Source: Alistipes montrealensis (lineage in GTDB: Bacteria > Bacteroidota > Bacteroidia > Bacteroidales > Rikenellaceae). From it: DNA of 64,000 bases. Below the pieces are notes generated by a model. The model was not told the DNA's origin, did not search any database, and was given only the letters and a program-made list of their open reading frames with translations. Position numbers and translations under genes: made by a program. This document shows positions 32,611 to 42,078 of the stretch, in pieces (position 1 is the stretch's first letter; every line of letters begins with the position of its first letter). The DNA lies in NCBI RefSeq assembly GCF_018362775.1, contig NZ_JAGYXY010000009.1, positions 41,739-105,738 of the forward strand. The letters are read 5' to 3'.

Positions 32611-35433
32611 CTACTCGCAGTTGCGGCAGCAGAGGTTGCGATCGCCGTAGCCCGCGTCGATTTTCGAAACGTAGGGGAAGAACTTCGCCTCGCCGACCCA
32701 CGGGAGCGGGAAGGCCGCCTGTTCGCGCGAATAGGGGTGTTCCCAGTTCCCGGCCAGTTCCCGGGCGGTGTGGGGCGCATTCGCCACGACGTTGTCCTGC
32801 TGTCCGGCGGCCGCCTCGCATTCGCGCTTGATGCTTATCAATGCCTCGATGAAACGGTCCATCTCCTCCTTGGGCTCCGATTCCGTCGGCTCGACCATCA
32901 GCGTCTCGTGTACGGGGAACGAGAGCGTCGGGGCGTGGAATCCGTAGTCCATCAGCCGGTGCGCGATGTCGCCGCAGTCGATGTTGTAATCCTTCTTGAA
33001 AGAGGTCAGGTCGAGGATCATTTCGTGGCCTACGCGGCCCGTTTCGCCCGAATAGTAGGTGCGGTATTCCGGGGCCAGCGCCGCCGACATGTAGTTGGCG
33101 TTGACGATGGCCATCTCGGTCGCTTTACGCAGCCCTTCGGCTCCCAGCATCTTGATATAGCCGTAGGTGATCGGGAAGAGCAGCGCCGAACCCCACGGGG
33201 CCGAAGCGACGGCCGTGATTCCCTCGTCGCCGCCCGTGGCTACGACCGGATGCGACGGCAGGAACGCCCTCAGGTGCTCTGCGACGCAGATCGGGCCTAC
33301 GCCCGGGCCGCCGCCGCCGTGGGGCATGGCGAAGGTCTTGTGGAGGTTCAGGTGGCAGACATCGGCCCCGATATAGCCGGGGTTCGTGAGGCCCACCTGT
33401 GCGTTCATGTTGGCGCCGTCCATGTAGACCTGTCCGCCCGCGTCGTGAACGGCGTCCACGATCTCGCGGATGCGGCTCTCGAATACGCCGTGCGTCGAGG
33501 GGTAGGTGACCATCAGGCCGCACAACTCCGAGGAGTACTCTTTGGCCTTGGCTTCGAGGTCCTCCACGTCGATGTTGCCGTTGGCGTCGCACGCTACGGT
33601 GACGATCTTCATGCCCGCCATGGCTGCCGATGCGGGGTTCGTGCCGTGGGCCGACGCCGGGATCAGCACTACGTTGCGGTAGCCCTGTCCGCGGCTCTGG
33701 TGGTAGGCACGGATCACCATCAATCCGGCATATTCGCCCGCCGCGCCCGAATTGGGCTGGAGCGAGCAGGCCGCGAAGCCGGTGATCGTCGCCAGGTCCT
33801 GTTCCAGCCCGGCGATCAGGTCCATATAGCCCTTGGCCTGGTCGGCCGGGGCGAAGGGATGTATGTTCTGGAAGCCGGCCAGCGACAACGGCTGCATGAG
33901 CGCCGCGGCGTTGAGCTTCATGGTGCACGAACCTAAAGAGATCATTGAGTTGGCCAGCGATATGTCCCTCAGTTCGAGTTTCTTGATGTAGCGCATCAGG
34001 GCGCTTTCGGAGCGGTAGGCGCTGAAAACAGGCTCCTGCAGGTAGGGTGACTTACGGCGCAGGGCAGTTGGAACGTTGCTTTCGGTGACGGCCTTTACCG
34101 CCTTGGCTTTCTTGCCTTTGGCTGCGGCGAAAATGCCTGCTACGGCTTCGATCTCCGCAGGAGTGGTCACCTCGTCGAACGACATGCGCACGCGGCCTTC
34201 GGAGGGATAGTAGAAGTTGATGCCGTTTTCGAGCGCCAGCGATTGTACGACGGCGGCTTCGGCTTCGACTTCGAGCGTGTCGAAGAACTCCTTCGATGTT
34301 AATTTATAATCCATCGCCTCCAGCGCACGGGCAACGGTGGCGGCGGCCAGGTGGGCGGTTTCGGCGGCACGTTTCAGCCCTTCGGGGCCGTTGTAGACAC
34401 AGTAGAAGCCCGTCATGGAGGCCATCAGGGCCGAGGCGGTGCAGATGTTCGAGGTGGCTTTTTCGCGTTTGATGTGCTGTTCGCGCATCTGGAGCGCCAT
34501 GCGCAGGGCCCGGTTGCCCAGCCGGTCGACCGAGACGCCGATGATGCGGCCCGGCATGTTGCGTTTGAACGCCTCGCGCGTGGTCAGGTAACCGGCGGCG
34601 GGACCTCCGAAGCCCATCGGATTTCCGAGGCGCTGTGCCGAACCGACGGCGATGTCGGCGCCCCATTCGCCGGGGGCTTTCATGAGGGCCAGCGACAGCA
34701 GGTCGGCGGCGACGGTCACCAGGGCGTCCTTGGCATGCGCCGCGGCCGTGAAATCCGAGTAGTCGCGCACGGAGCCGTCGGCGGCGGGGTATTGCACGAT
34801 CGCGCCGAACTCCCTGCCTGTAAATTCGTACTGGTCGTATTCGTCGATGATGAGTTCGATACCGAACGGTTCGCTGCGCGTGAGCAGCAGGTCAAGCGTC
34901 TGTGGGAAGATGTTGCGGTCGACGAAGAGCTGGTTGCGGCCCTCCTTGACGGCCTCGCGCGAGCGCAGCGAGAACATCATCGCCATCGCCTCGGCGGCGG
35001 CGGTTCCCTCGTCGAGCAGCGAGCAGTTGCCGATCTCCATGCCCGTGAGCGAGATCACGGCGGTCTGGAAGTTCAGTAGCGCTTCGAGGCGGCCCTGTGA
35101 TATTTCGGCCTGGTAAGGCGTATAGGAGGTGTACCATGCGGGATTCTCGAAGACGTTGCGCACGACGACGGCCGGGACGGCCGAAGGGTAGTAGCCCATG
35201 CCGATGAACGAGCGGTAGGGCTGGTTGCGGTCGGCCAGGTCGCGGATGTGCGCCGCGAATTCGTATTCGCTCATCCCCTCGGGCAGTGCGAGCGGCTTTT
35301 TGAGCCGGATGGACTGGGGAATGACCTGCGCGATGAGTTCGTCGGTCGATTTTACGCCGATCACATCGAGCATGGCTTTGAGGTCTTTTTCGTTGCAGAC
35401 GCCGATGTGGCGTTCGGAAAACTTGTCGAACAT
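32611..35433 (-). CDS. gcvP: Glycine dehydrogenase (decarboxylating), P protein
   Basis: The 940-residue protein has both halves of a full-length, single-chain P protein. The PLP lysine is in HLNLHKTFAMPHGGGGPGVGP (about 700). The N-terminus (SERHIGVCNEKDLKAMLDVI) is the usual GcvP start. It decarboxylates glycine and passes the aminomethyl group to the H protein of the glycine cleavage system in the cytoplasm. gcvH and gcvT are not in the window. A clear promoter lies upstream and a terminator downstream, so it is a single-gene transcript. Confidence 0.96.
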   Translation of the reverse strand: MFDKFSERHIGVCNEKDLKAMLDVIGVKSTDELIAQVIPQSIRLKKPLALPEGMSEYEFAAHIRDLADRNQPYRSFIGMGYYPSAVPAVVVRNVFENPAWYTSYTPYQAEISQGRLEALLNFQTAVISLTGMEIGNCSLLDEGTAAAEAMAMMFSLRSREAVKEGRNQLFVDRNIFPQTLDLLLTRSEPFGIELIIDEYDQYEFTGREFGAIVQYPAADGSVRDYSDFTAAAHAKDALVTVAADLLSLALMKAPGEWGADIAVGSAQRLGNPMGFGGPAAGYLTTREAFKRNMPGRIIGVSVDRLGNRALRMALQMREQHIKREKATSNICTASALMASMTGFYCVYNGPEGLKRAAETAHLAAATVARALEAMDYKLTSKEFFDTLEVEAEAAVVQSLALENGINFYYPSEGRVRMSFDEVTTPAEIEAVAGIFAAAKGKKAKAVKAVTESNVPTALRRKSPYLQEPVFSAYRSESALMRYIKKLELRDISLANSMISLGSCTMKLNAAALMQPLSLAGFQNIHPFAPADQAKGYMDLIAGLEQDLATITGFAACSLQPNSGAAGEYAGLMVIRAYHQSRGQGYRNVVLIPASAHGTNPASAAMAGMKIVTVACDANGNIDVEDLEAKAKEYSSELCGLMVTYPSTHGVFESRIREIVDAVHDAGGQVYMDGANMNAQVGLTNPGYIGADVCHLNLHKTFAMPHGGGGPGVGPICVAEHLRAFLPSHPVVATGGDEGITAVASAPWGSALLFPITYGYIKMLGAEGLRKATEMAIVNANYMSAALAPEYRTYYSGETGRVGHEMILDLTSFKKDYNIDCGDIAHRLMDYGFHAPTLSFPVHETLMVEPTESEPKEEMDRFIEALISIKRECEAAAGQQDNVVANAPHTARELAGNWEHPYSREQAAFPLPWVGEAKFFPYVSKIDAGYGDRNLCCRNCE

Positions 35434-35476
35434 ATGATGAATTTAATAGTAGCAGTCTCTCGGAAACACGAGCATA

Positions 35477-35507
35477 CAAAGGTAAATAATTGGCGCGGAC
35501 GCGCAAA
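35477..35507 (-). promoter_or_regulatory. Promoter of gcvP
   Basis: On the minus strand TACCTTTG (35484-35477) and TTTG (35507-35504) are separated by exactly 19 bp. The leader to the ATG is about 35 nt. Confidence 0.8.
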
Positions 35508-35665
35508 AATTTCGGGCAGATTATTTCGGGCCGGGCCGCCGGATCGGGATAATCGGCAGCGGGCACGGGGAAAAGTATAGGATATTACGAATTTTTTATC
35601 CAATTGTATACTTTAATCCACTAAATTCTGGTTTTACTTAGAAATGCATTAGGATATTTAAAACA

Positions 35666-36322
35666 TTAACTCCCTTGAAGTTTTGAAGCCATATAAGCAA
35701 TATACACTCGATTCAATCTTGTCATAAGGCGATTAAACCGATTGAAAGCATTAGTTAATTGCAATGTTTCCATAGCAACTTTGCTTTCATTTATTTCTTC
35801 GTGCCTTGATTCATACAGTTTGGCAATATCAATATGCACTTCGACATTCCTTTCTTCTTTCCACCAGGGCTTTTTTGAAATTTGTTTTAAATCCGACAAG
35901 ATAGCGTTAAACTCATCTTTAAAGGCAGGAAACATTAATATGATTTTTTCCAGCTTTGCGCAATACGAGTCTTTATATCCCTTATCGGTAAACCCATATA
36001 GCTTTTTAAAACTTTCATTGAGTTGAACTTTTAGCTTACCTCGAAGAAAACTTTTTTCATAAGGATTTGTCGCTCTTACAAATAATTTTGTCAATACAAT
36101 GCAGTCACAAAAAGAGAAATTTATAAAAGTACTTATACTGATTGTAGTGTCGGTTATCTCATTAAATGCAGAATTACCAGTCGATGAGACTTCCATCGCA
36201 ATCTGATACATTCCGTCGATAGATTCGGCGAAATCATTTATAAGTCCATCTGCGAATTTGCAAAATTCATCTCTTTCTTGAGTTGAGAGTATTTTGTTAT
36301 TGTAATTTAATTCCGGAATCAT
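35666..36322 (-). CDS. AT-rich orphan gene, helical unknown protein
   Basis: The start at 36322 (MIPELNYNNKILSTQ) is chosen because the longer ORF upstream has shadow-like composition from the neighbouring GC-rich gene. The 218-residue product is soluble and helical, with many Lys, Asn, Ile and Phe residues unlike the surrounding proteins. Its pattern (paired helices, a conserved-looking RATNPYEKSF, and terminal RFNRLMTRLNRVYIAYMA) is compatible with a HEPN-type helical protein, but no catalytic R-x4-6-H motif is evident. Strongly lower GC than both neighbours suggests recent transfer. No partner gene or mobile-element end is seen. Confidence 0.6.
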   Translation of the reverse strand: MIPELNYNNKILSTQERDEFCKFADGLINDFAESIDGMYQIAMEVSSTGNSAFNEITDTTISISTFINFSFCDCIVLTKLFVRATNPYEKSFLRGKLKVQLNESFKKLYGFTDKGYKDSYCAKLEKIILMFPAFKDEFNAILSDLKQISKKPWWKEERNVEVHIDIAKLYESRHEEINESKVAMETLQLTNAFNRFNRLMTRLNRVYIAYMASKLQGS

Positions 36323-36404
36323 AGATAAGTCAATGAATACCAGCGATAATATTTCTATTGAAAAAACATATTTTAGATGCAGGGCATTTCCGCCCGTTAT
36401 CTTT

Positions 36405-38075
36405 CTAATACTGGAACGAACTGCCGCCGATGAACTCGCGCAGGATCGAAGTGGGCGGGATTTCGTCGGGCGGGATGGGTGTGAAGTTGTCGAGGAACTT
36501 GAGCATGCGCCGCGCTTCATCGTATTCGGGAACCGTGTCGGGGACTTCGCGGAGGATTTTTTCGGCGAAGGGACGCAGCACCGAAATCTCGTACAGCAGC
36601 GACGAGTTGAGCATCACGTCGGCATTCTCCTGGTAGGGAAAGATGTGCTTCTCCTCGCCGCGGCGCACCGAGGCCCAGCGCGAGAGCGTGGAGAGGGCGT
36701 CGGCTCCGCGCTGGCGGTAGTCGCGCGTGAGGCGGCGGAGCAGGCGGTTGTCGGTGGTGGCGATGCGCGAGAGGTTGTCCATTGCCACGGACGTGAAGCA
36801 CGAGATGTAGATGCGGAACTTCTGCGCGTCGGGGATCGAGGGCGTGAGGCGCGGATTCAGTCCGTGGATGCCTTCGATGATGAGGATCGAGCGTTCGTCG
36901 AGCGTCAGCGGCGTGTTGTGCCAGGTGCGGCGGCCCGTGATAAAGTCGTAGCGCGGGATGTCGACGCTCTCGCCCCGGATCAGGCGGCCGAGGTGGTCGT
37001 TGAACAGGGCGAGGTCGATGGCTTCGAGCGCTTCGTAGTCGTAGTCGCCGTTGGCGTCCTTCGGGGTCTTTTCGCGGTCGACGAAGTAGTCGTCGAGCGA
37101 GATCAGCACGGGATTCAGCCCCAGCACGCCCAACTGGATGCCCAGCCGTTTGGCCGAGGTGGTCTTGCCGCTCGACGAGGGGCCCGAGATCAGCACCATG
37201 CGTGTGCCGCGCGTGAGGTTGGCTTCGTAGATGGTGTCGGCCACCCAGGCGAACTTGCGTTCGTGGAATGCCTCGGCGAGCTTGATCAAAGCGCCGCCGT
37301 CGCCCGCGAGCACCTTCGAATTGACATCGCCGATGGTGGGGACGCCCATGATCCGGACCCATGACTGGTACTCCTGGAAAATGCCGAACATCTTCTCCTG
37401 GTGGACGTTCTTGTGGAGAGCGTCGGGGTCTGTGCGCAGGGGCAGGGCCAGGTAGAAGCCGTTGTAGTAGGGCTCGATGTCGAACAGCGTGACGTAGCCC
37501 GTCGAGGGGGCCAGCGAGCCGTAGAAATAACCCACCGTGTCGTCGAGCGTATAGAGTTGGCTGTAAAGCCGCGGGCGGGAGTCCAGCAGGGCGATTTTGT
37601 CGGTGAGGCCCTCCTCGGCGTAGCGGGCGCGGACCTCGGTGGTGAGCATGCGCGTCCGCGTGATGGGCAGGTCGCGTACGGCGAGTTCCCGCATGCGGCT
37701 GTGGAGTTTCGCGGCGTCGTCGGGGGTGAATTCGTCGATGCCGTCGATCTCGCAGTAGAAGCCGCTCTGGCCCATCGAATGGCGGATGTGGAGCGTCTGC
37801 CCGGGGTAGAGGTCCTTGACGGCCTTTTGCAGCAGGAACCATGCGGTGCGCTGGTAGACGCGGATGCCGGCGAACGTGGTGATGTCGACGAACCGGATCG
37901 TCACGGGGGCATATATTTTGTAACTCAACTCTTTGATGCGGTTGTTGACGAAGGCCGCGAGGAAAGGATGCAGGCCGGGCGTCAGGCGTTCGGCAACCTC
38001 CAGCAGCGGGGTTCCCATCGGGACTTCGAGCTCTCCGCAGAGGTTCTCGCAGACGACTTTTATCAGATCGTTCAT
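36405..38075 (-). CDS. Uridine-kinase-like nucleoside kinase with threonyl-tRNA-synthetase-type N-terminal domains
   Basis: The 556-residue protein has a TGS-like N-terminus (MNDLIKVVCENLCGELEVPM) and a second domain like the editing-associated SAD domain of ThrRS. The kinase domain has a P-loop GPSSSGKTT (about 293-301) and DDYFVDREKTP. This fused form is the common Bacteroidetes udk-like protein and phosphorylates a nucleoside, probably uridine or cytidine. The stop codon lies 83 bp from the AT-rich orphan gene. No terminator is visible in between. Confidence 0.9.
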   Translation of the reverse strand: MNDLIKVVCENLCGELEVPMGTPLLEVAERLTPGLHPFLAAFVNNRIKELSYKIYAPVTIRFVDITTFAGIRVYQRTAWFLLQKAVKDLYPGQTLHIRHSMGQSGFYCEIDGIDEFTPDDAAKLHSRMRELAVRDLPITRTRMLTTEVRARYAEEGLTDKIALLDSRPRLYSQLYTLDDTVGYFYGSLAPSTGYVTLFDIEPYYNGFYLALPLRTDPDALHKNVHQEKMFGIFQEYQSWVRIMGVPTIGDVNSKVLAGDGGALIKLAEAFHERKFAWVADTIYEANLTRGTRMVLISGPSSSGKTTSAKRLGIQLGVLGLNPVLISLDDYFVDREKTPKDANGDYDYEALEAIDLALFNDHLGRLIRGESVDIPRYDFITGRRTWHNTPLTLDERSILIIEGIHGLNPRLTPSIPDAQKFRIYISCFTSVAMDNLSRIATTDNRLLRRLTRDYRQRGADALSTLSRWASVRRGEEKHIFPYQENADVMLNSSLLYEISVLRPFAEKILREVPDTVPEYDEARRMLKFLDNFTPIPPDEIPPTSILREFIGGSSFQY

Positions 38076-38102
38076 CGGGAAATTTTTACAATGTTTGATT
38101 CG

Positions 38103-38134
38103 TAAAGATAGGAATTATTTGTACTTTTGACAAA
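38103..38134 (-). promoter_or_regulatory. Promoter of the nucleoside kinase gene
   Basis: TATCTTTA on the minus strand (38110-38103) is one base from consensus, and TTTG (38134-38131) lies 20 bp upstream. The start codon is about 27 nt downstream. A TACTTTTG on the plus strand (38122-38129) could serve the divergent gene. Confidence 0.55.
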
Positions 38135-38168
38135 TTATAATCCAAGTTGAAAAATAATGCCGACTAAT

Positions 38169-39590
38169 ATGAAAAGAATGTTTCGTGGGCTCCTGATCCT
38201 CTTCGCGGCGGTCGCCGTGGCTTGTGCTCCCCGGGAGCGGACGCTCGTGGTGCTGTCGACGAACGACATGCACGCGAAGATTCAGAACTTCCCCCGCCTG
38301 GCTGCCGCTGTCGAGGCGTGCCGCGATACGGCGCAGCTGGTGGTGCTGGTCGACGCCGGGGACCGCTGGACCGGAAATGCCTATGTGGATATGGCGCCGA
38401 CGCCCGGGATGCCGGTGATCGCACTGATGAACCGGCTGGGCTTCGATGTGGCGACGCTCGGGAACCACGAGTTCGACCACGGGCAGGCTTTCCTGGGGCG
38501 CATGATCGACAGCATGGATTTCGAGGTGGTGTGTGCCAACGTGGTGAGCGACACCTGCACGTTCCCGCAGTTGCCGCCTTATACGGTGCTGGACGAGGAC
38601 GGCATCCGTATCGGATTCGTCGGCGTGGTGACTAACTACGAAGGTCCGGGGCATCCCGCGGGCAACGCTTCGAGTTTCGCGGGGCTGGAGTTTCCCGATC
38701 CGCAGGCGATGGCGATGAAATATGCAGCCGAACTGCGGCCCGAAGTCGACGTGCTGGTGCTCGTGTCGCATATGGGCGACGACCGTGACGAGGAACTGCT
38801 CGGCAAGGAGACGCAGTTCGACCTGGTGATCGGCGGACATACCCACGAGCAGATCAACAAACGGGTGAACGGCACGCTGCTGACGCAGACCGGGAAGAAT
38901 TTGCAGAACGTGGGTGTGACGGTGGTCAGGCTCCGCGGCAAAAAGATAGAGAGCGTCGATTACCGCCTCGTGCCGCTGGCCGATTATGCGCCCGACGCGT
39001 CGTATCAGGCCGAAGTGGACCGCTACTATGCCGAACCGGAACTGAACAAGCCCGTGGGGGCATTCTCCGAGACGATCGACAAGTGGGGCCTCGCCAATTG
39101 GATGGCCGGGTCGGTGGCTGACGAGACCGACGCCGATGTCGGGTTTTACCATATCGGCGGGGTGCGCCTCGATTCGATTCCGGCGGGCGGCGTGAGTACG
39201 GCGAAGGTTTACGACCTGGAGCCGTTCGGGACGGAGATCGCCCTGATGCGGATGACTCCGGCCGACATGCGGCGGATGATCGTTTCGAAGTACAACGACA
39301 CGGAGAACCGCAAGGAGGCGCACCGCATCGACCTGATCTCGACGACGCCCTATGTCATCGTGACCGACGCTGAGGACAACGCCCTCGACGTGCGGTTCCC
39401 GAAGCTGCGCGAAGGCAAAGTCTACGAGGTGGCCGTGAGCGACTATGTCTACAAGAATTACAACGACCTGAATTACACCGACGGGAAGTTCACCGGCATA
39501 ACGGTGGCCGGCGTGCTGCTCGAAGAGTTGCACGACGACAGCCCGCTGACCCCGGACAACAGGCCGAGGCAGGAGGTGCGCAGGAAATAG
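38169..39590 (+). CDS. 5'-nucleotidase/UDP-sugar-hydrolase-like lipoprotein
   Basis: The start at 38169 (MKRMFRGLLI) begins an SPII signal with Cys19 (AVAC); an upstream ATG at 38157 would add only four residues. The 473-residue protein has the metallophosphatase motifs LSTNDMHAKI, DAGDRWTGN, LGNHEFDHG, VSHMGDD and IGGHTHEQI, and the C-terminal 5'-nucleotidase domain (LANWMAGSVADETDADVGFY). The two-metal site is complete. It would release phosphate and nucleosides from nucleotides in the periplasm. It lies opposite the nucleoside kinase, a functional match. Confidence 0.9.
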   Translation: MKRMFRGLLILFAAVAVACAPRERTLVVLSTNDMHAKIQNFPRLAAAVEACRDTAQLVVLVDAGDRWTGNAYVDMAPTPGMPVIALMNRLGFDVATLGNHEFDHGQAFLGRMIDSMDFEVVCANVVSDTCTFPQLPPYTVLDEDGIRIGFVGVVTNYEGPGHPAGNASSFAGLEFPDPQAMAMKYAAELRPEVDVLVLVSHMGDDRDEELLGKETQFDLVIGGHTHEQINKRVNGTLLTQTGKNLQNVGVTVVRLRGKKIESVDYRLVPLADYAPDASYQAEVDRYYAEPELNKPVGAFSETIDKWGLANWMAGSVADETDADVGFYHIGGVRLDSIPAGGVSTAKVYDLEPFGTEIALMRMTPADMRRMIVSKYNDTENRKEAHRIDLISTTPYVIVTDAEDNALDVRFPKLREGKVYEVAVSDYVYKNYNDLNYTDGKFTGITVAGVLLEELHDDSPLTPDNRPRQEVRRK

Positions 39591-39655
39591 CCGCGATTCC
39601 GGCTATTTCCGGAGTCTGCGGCATCGTGCCGCGATCGTCGGTCCGATTCATTCCA

Positions 39656-39681
39656 AGGCCCCTGCTTCGGCAGGGGCTTTT
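39656..39681 (+). terminator. Terminator of the 5'-nucleotidase gene
   Basis: GCCCCTGC-TTCG-GCAGGGGC (39658-39677) is a perfect 8-bp stem with a TTCG tetraloop, followed by Ts. Confidence 0.88.
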
Positions 39682-39719
39682 GCTGTTGGAACAGGACGCC
39701 GCAAATAAAACGCTGATAT

Positions 39720-39750
39720 TTTGTATTTTCGCTGAAAAGCGTTACCTTTG
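39720..39750 (+). promoter_or_regulatory. Promoter of rpsA
   Basis: TTTG (39720-39723) and TACCTTTG (39743-39750) are 19 bp apart, a textbook Bacteroidetes promoter. The leader to the ATG is about 88 nt and may be used in S1 feedback control, which the sequence alone cannot show. Confidence 0.85.
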
Positions 39751-39844
39751 TAGCCCTCGCGTACGCGCACGACGTGCCGGTCGTGGGGTATGATATTCAA
39801 TATTAACCAATTAACGAGCGATTGAATCGCACAAAATTTCCACA

Positions 39845-41677
39845 ATGGAAGAAGTAAAGAATGTAGTCGCAAACGAAAATTTCGACTGGAATGCTTTTGA
39901 GAACGACCTGGGTGTTTACGACCAGGACAAAGGCCAGATCACCGAGGCTTACGACAAGACGCTTTCGAACGTCAACGTCGGCGAAGTGGTCGAGGGAACC
40001 GTAACGGGTATCAACAAGCGCGAAATTATCGTCAATGTAGGCTATAAGAGCGAGGGTATCATCACCATCTCGGAGTTCCGCTACAATCCCGACCTGAAGG
40101 TAGGCGACAAGATCGAAGTCTACGTGGAGTCGGTCGAGGACAAGAACGGCCAGCTGGCCCTCTCGCACAAGAAAGCCCGTCAGCTCAAGAGCTGGGATCG
40201 TGTCAACGAGGCGCTGGAGAAAGACGAAATTATCAAGGGTTACATCAAGTGCCGCACGAAGGGCGGTATGATCGTCGACGTATTCGGCATCGAGGCGTTC
40301 CTGCCCGGTTCACAGATCGACGTGAAACCCATCCGCGACTACGACGTATACGTAGACAAGACCATGGAGTTCAAGGTTGTCAAGATCAACCAGGAGTTCC
40401 GCAACGTGGTCGTTTCGCACAAAGCACTCATCGAGGCTGAACTCGAAGCCCAGAAGCAGGTCATCATGTCCAAGCTGGAGAAGGGTCAGATCCTCGAAGG
40501 AACCGTCAAGAACATCACCTCGTACGGCGTATTCGTCGATCTGGGCGGCGTAGACGGTCTGATTCATATCACGGACCTTTCGTGGGGCCGTGTAAACCAC
40601 CCCGAGGAGATCGTGGCGCTCGATCAGAAGATCAACGTCGTGATCCTCGACTTCGACGAGGCCAAGAAGCGCATCGCGCTGGGTCTGAAGCAGCTTACGG
40701 CCCATCCGTGGGAGGCACTCGACCAGAACCTCAAGGTCGGAGACAAAGTCAAGGGCCGTGTGGTCGTTATGGCCGATTACGGTGCATTCGTAGAGATCGC
40801 TCCCGGTGTGGAAGGTCTGATCCACGTGTCGGAGATGTCGTGGAGCCAGCACCTGCGTTCGGCTCAGGAGTTCATGAAGGTCGGCGACGAAGTCGAGGCC
40901 GTTATCCTGACCCTCGACCGCGAAGAGCGCAAGATGTCGCTCGGCATCAAGCAGCTTACCCCCGATCCCTGGGAGAATATCGAAACCAAGTATCCCGTAG
41001 GCACGAAGACCACGGCGAAGGTGCGTAACTTCACGAACTTCGGCGTATTCGTCGAGATCGAGGAGGGCATCGACGGCCTGATCCACATTTCGGACCTGAG
41101 CTGGACCAAGAAGGTGAAGCATCCCGGCGAATTCACGTCGGTAGGCGCTGATATCGAGGTCGTGGTTCTGGAGATCGACAAGGAGAACCGCCGCCTGAGC
41201 CTGGGTCACAAGCAGTTGGAGGAGAACCCCTGGAACGAGTTCGAGAACCAGTATGCAGTGGACAGCATCCACGAGGGTACGATTACCGAGATGACCGACA
41301 AGGGTGCCGTGGTTGCCCTGGGCGAGAACATCGAAGGCTTCTGCCCCGCACGCCAGCTCGCAAAAGAGGACGGCACGACCCCGAAGGTGGGCGACAAGCT
41401 CGACTTCAAGGTGCTTGAGTTCTCGAAGGCTACCAAGCGTATCACCCTTTCGCACCTGCGTACGTACGAGGAGGCCAAGCGTGCCGAAGTCGCTGCCGAA
41501 AAGGCTGAGAAGCGCGCTGCTGCCGATGCTACGAAGTCGACCGTGAAGAAGATCAACGCTTCGGTCGAGAAGACGACGCTCGGCGACATCGCCGGCCTGG
41601 CTGCCCTGAAGAGCGCCATGGAGGCTGCCGAGGCTAAGTCGGCCAAGAAGGCTGCCAAGAAAGAGGACGAGGAGTAA
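39845..41677 (+). CDS. rpsA: 30S ribosomal protein S1
   Basis: The 610-residue protein has repeated S1/OB-fold RNA-binding domains, each recognisable by segments such as GEVVEGTVTGINKREIIVNV, GQILEGTVKNITSYGVFVDL, VKGRVVVMADYGAFVEI, TTAKVRNFTNFGVFVEIEEG and HEGTITEMTDKGAVVAL. The C-terminal 70 residues are Lys/Ala/Glu-rich and low-complexity. S1 binds mRNA at the small subunit. In Bacteroidetes, where Shine-Dalgarno sequences are weak, it is central to start-site choice. A strong promoter and terminator make it a single-gene transcript. Confidence 0.97.
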   Translation: MEEVKNVVANENFDWNAFENDLGVYDQDKGQITEAYDKTLSNVNVGEVVEGTVTGINKREIIVNVGYKSEGIITISEFRYNPDLKVGDKIEVYVESVEDKNGQLALSHKKARQLKSWDRVNEALEKDEIIKGYIKCRTKGGMIVDVFGIEAFLPGSQIDVKPIRDYDVYVDKTMEFKVVKINQEFRNVVVSHKALIEAELEAQKQVIMSKLEKGQILEGTVKNITSYGVFVDLGGVDGLIHITDLSWGRVNHPEEIVALDQKINVVILDFDEAKKRIALGLKQLTAHPWEALDQNLKVGDKVKGRVVVMADYGAFVEIAPGVEGLIHVSEMSWSQHLRSAQEFMKVGDEVEAVILTLDREERKMSLGIKQLTPDPWENIETKYPVGTKTTAKVRNFTNFGVFVEIEEGIDGLIHISDLSWTKKVKHPGEFTSVGADIEVVVLEIDKENRRLSLGHKQLEENPWNEFENQYAVDSIHEGTITEMTDKGAVVALGENIEGFCPARQLAKEDGTTPKVGDKLDFKVLEFSKATKRITLSHLRTYEEAKRAEVAAEKAEKRAAADATKSTVKKINASVEKTTLGDIAGLAALKSAMEAAEAKSAKKAAKKEDEE

Positions 41678-41698
41678 TTTCCGTATCCGATAACCGGA

Positions 41699-41731
41699 CG
41701 CCCGCGCAGAGACCTGCGCGGGCGTTTTTTT
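41699..41731 (+). terminator. Terminator of rpsA
   Basis: CGCCCGCGCAG (41699-41709) pairs with CTGCGCGGGCG (41714-41724) around AGAC, followed by seven Ts. Confidence 0.92.
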
Positions 41732-42078
41732 GTGCGGAGCGGTAGGGGCGGCGGCTGTTGGTTCCGGGCGGCGGGGCGGTCCGAAGCGGAGGTGTTCGGG
41801 CCGTGCGGTCGGGCCGTCTGACGGAGCGCAGGGGGCGGACTGTGAAGTGTGGGGCCGTTGAGGCTGTTTGCGTTCCGGGCCGGCCAAGAGCGGAACCCTG
41901 TTTGGGCGCCGGGCCGAAATGGCGGAGATTTGCACCCGGGAAGAGTCCGTGCACTTGATTTATGGGGCGGAGCGGGCGTTTTTTTGCGGTTTCGTCGTAA
42001 AATTTACCGGGGATTCCTTGCTCCGCGGACAATAACCCGGTATATTTGAGGTTAGATAATAAAGCAAACCGAAATCGC
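41732..42078. other. G-rich intergenic region with no gene
   Basis: This 347-bp stretch is strongly G-rich on the plus strand. ORFs across it are short and without family resemblance. No clear promoter for the next gene is visible apart from an AT-rich patch near 42030-42065. Confidence 0.5.
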
